A DNA stretch of 6,674 bases, from NCBI GenBank assembly GCA_945957225.1, contig CAMFKK010000138.1:1-6674 (forward strand). Reading direction: 5' to 3'. The DNA comes from an uncultured Sphingobacteriia bacterium (GTDB lineage: Bacteria > Bacteroidota > Bacteroidia > Chitinophagales > Chitinophagaceae). Each line of letters starts with the position of its first letter. The first letter of the stretch is position 1. Positions 6,626 to 6,674 of this stretch are shown here, in pieces. The position numbers were made by a program, and so were the translations under genes. The notes under the pieces are model-generated. The model was given only the letters and a program-made list of their open reading frames with translations, searched no databases and was not told where the DNA came from.

Positions 6626-6674
6626 CTGTCTCTTATACACATCTGACGCTGCCGACGACTAGTCGAGTGTAGAT
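6626..6674. other. Illumina Nextera adapter read-through (non-genomic)
   Basis: The last 49 bases are library adapter. Positions 6626-6644 are the Tn5 mosaic end CTGTCTCTTATACACATCT; 6645-6658 are GACGCTGCCGACGA, the rest of the reverse-complemented read 1 adapter; 6659-6666 are CTAGTCGA, whose reverse complement TCGACTAG equals, from memory, the Nextera XT i5 index S513; and 6667-6674 GTGTAGAT begin the reverse complement of the P5 end. Every segment is in the exact library order, so this is not a natural Tn5-like element. Genomic sequence ends at 6625. Confidence 0.98.

Noticed and set aside
6626..6642. ATG at 6642 as the start of the lipase-like gene (MCIRDS)
   Set aside because: All but the last base of that stretch is adapter; the genuine protein runs on upstream beyond the end of the contig.
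6626..6644. Tn5-type 19-bp mosaic end, possibly a real transposon end
   Set aside because: It is followed directly by the Illumina adapter tail, an index and the P5 sequence, so it comes from library preparation.

Overview
The window looks like ordinary chromosomal DNA from a member of the Bacteroidota, most likely near the Chitinophagaceae; the family is inferred from protein style only. The evidence is a TamA-like outer-membrane barrel made as a lipoprotein, a type IX secretion (T9SS) plug protein (DUF5103 family), AT-rich DNA without Shine-Dalgarno sequences, and promoter matches of the Bacteroidota type (TTG, about 17-23 bp, then TAnnTTTG). The last 49 bases are not genomic: they are Illumina Nextera library adapter, so the true sequence ends at 6625.

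Layout: (1) 1-306, plus strand, the C-terminal part of tRNA pseudouridine-55 synthase TruB, cut by the window edge. (2) 345-2709, minus strand, a TamL/BamA-like outer-membrane protein split into two overlapping frames: a lipoprotein/POTRA half and a beta-barrel half. The total span is one base too long for a single frame. (3) 2714-3436, plus strand, a SpoU/TrmH-family RNA 2'-O-methyltransferase, divergent from tamL with only about 4 bp between the start codons. (4) 3453-4703, minus strand, a LolC/LolE/FtsX-type ABC transporter permease with an uncertain, non-ATG start. (5) 4781-6052, plus strand, the T9SS plug protein, with a good promoter. (6) 6049-6625, minus strand, the C-terminal part of a class 3 lipase-like hydrolase, whose upstream end is lost in the adapter.

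Three of the genes concern the cell envelope: TamL in outer-membrane assembly, the permease possibly in lipoprotein release, and the plug protein in sealing the SprA translocon. TruB and the SpoU-type enzyme modify RNA. Genes alternate in strand, convergent gaps are tiny (38 bp, 16 bp and a 4-bp overlap), and no stretch over 300 bases lacks a gene. I see no tRNA, rRNA, CRISPR, insertion sequence, phage gene or defence system, and no sign of a new biological system. The points most worth checking are the adapter at the end, the tamL frame break, and two divergent promoter pairs, one of which conflicts with the assigned permease start.
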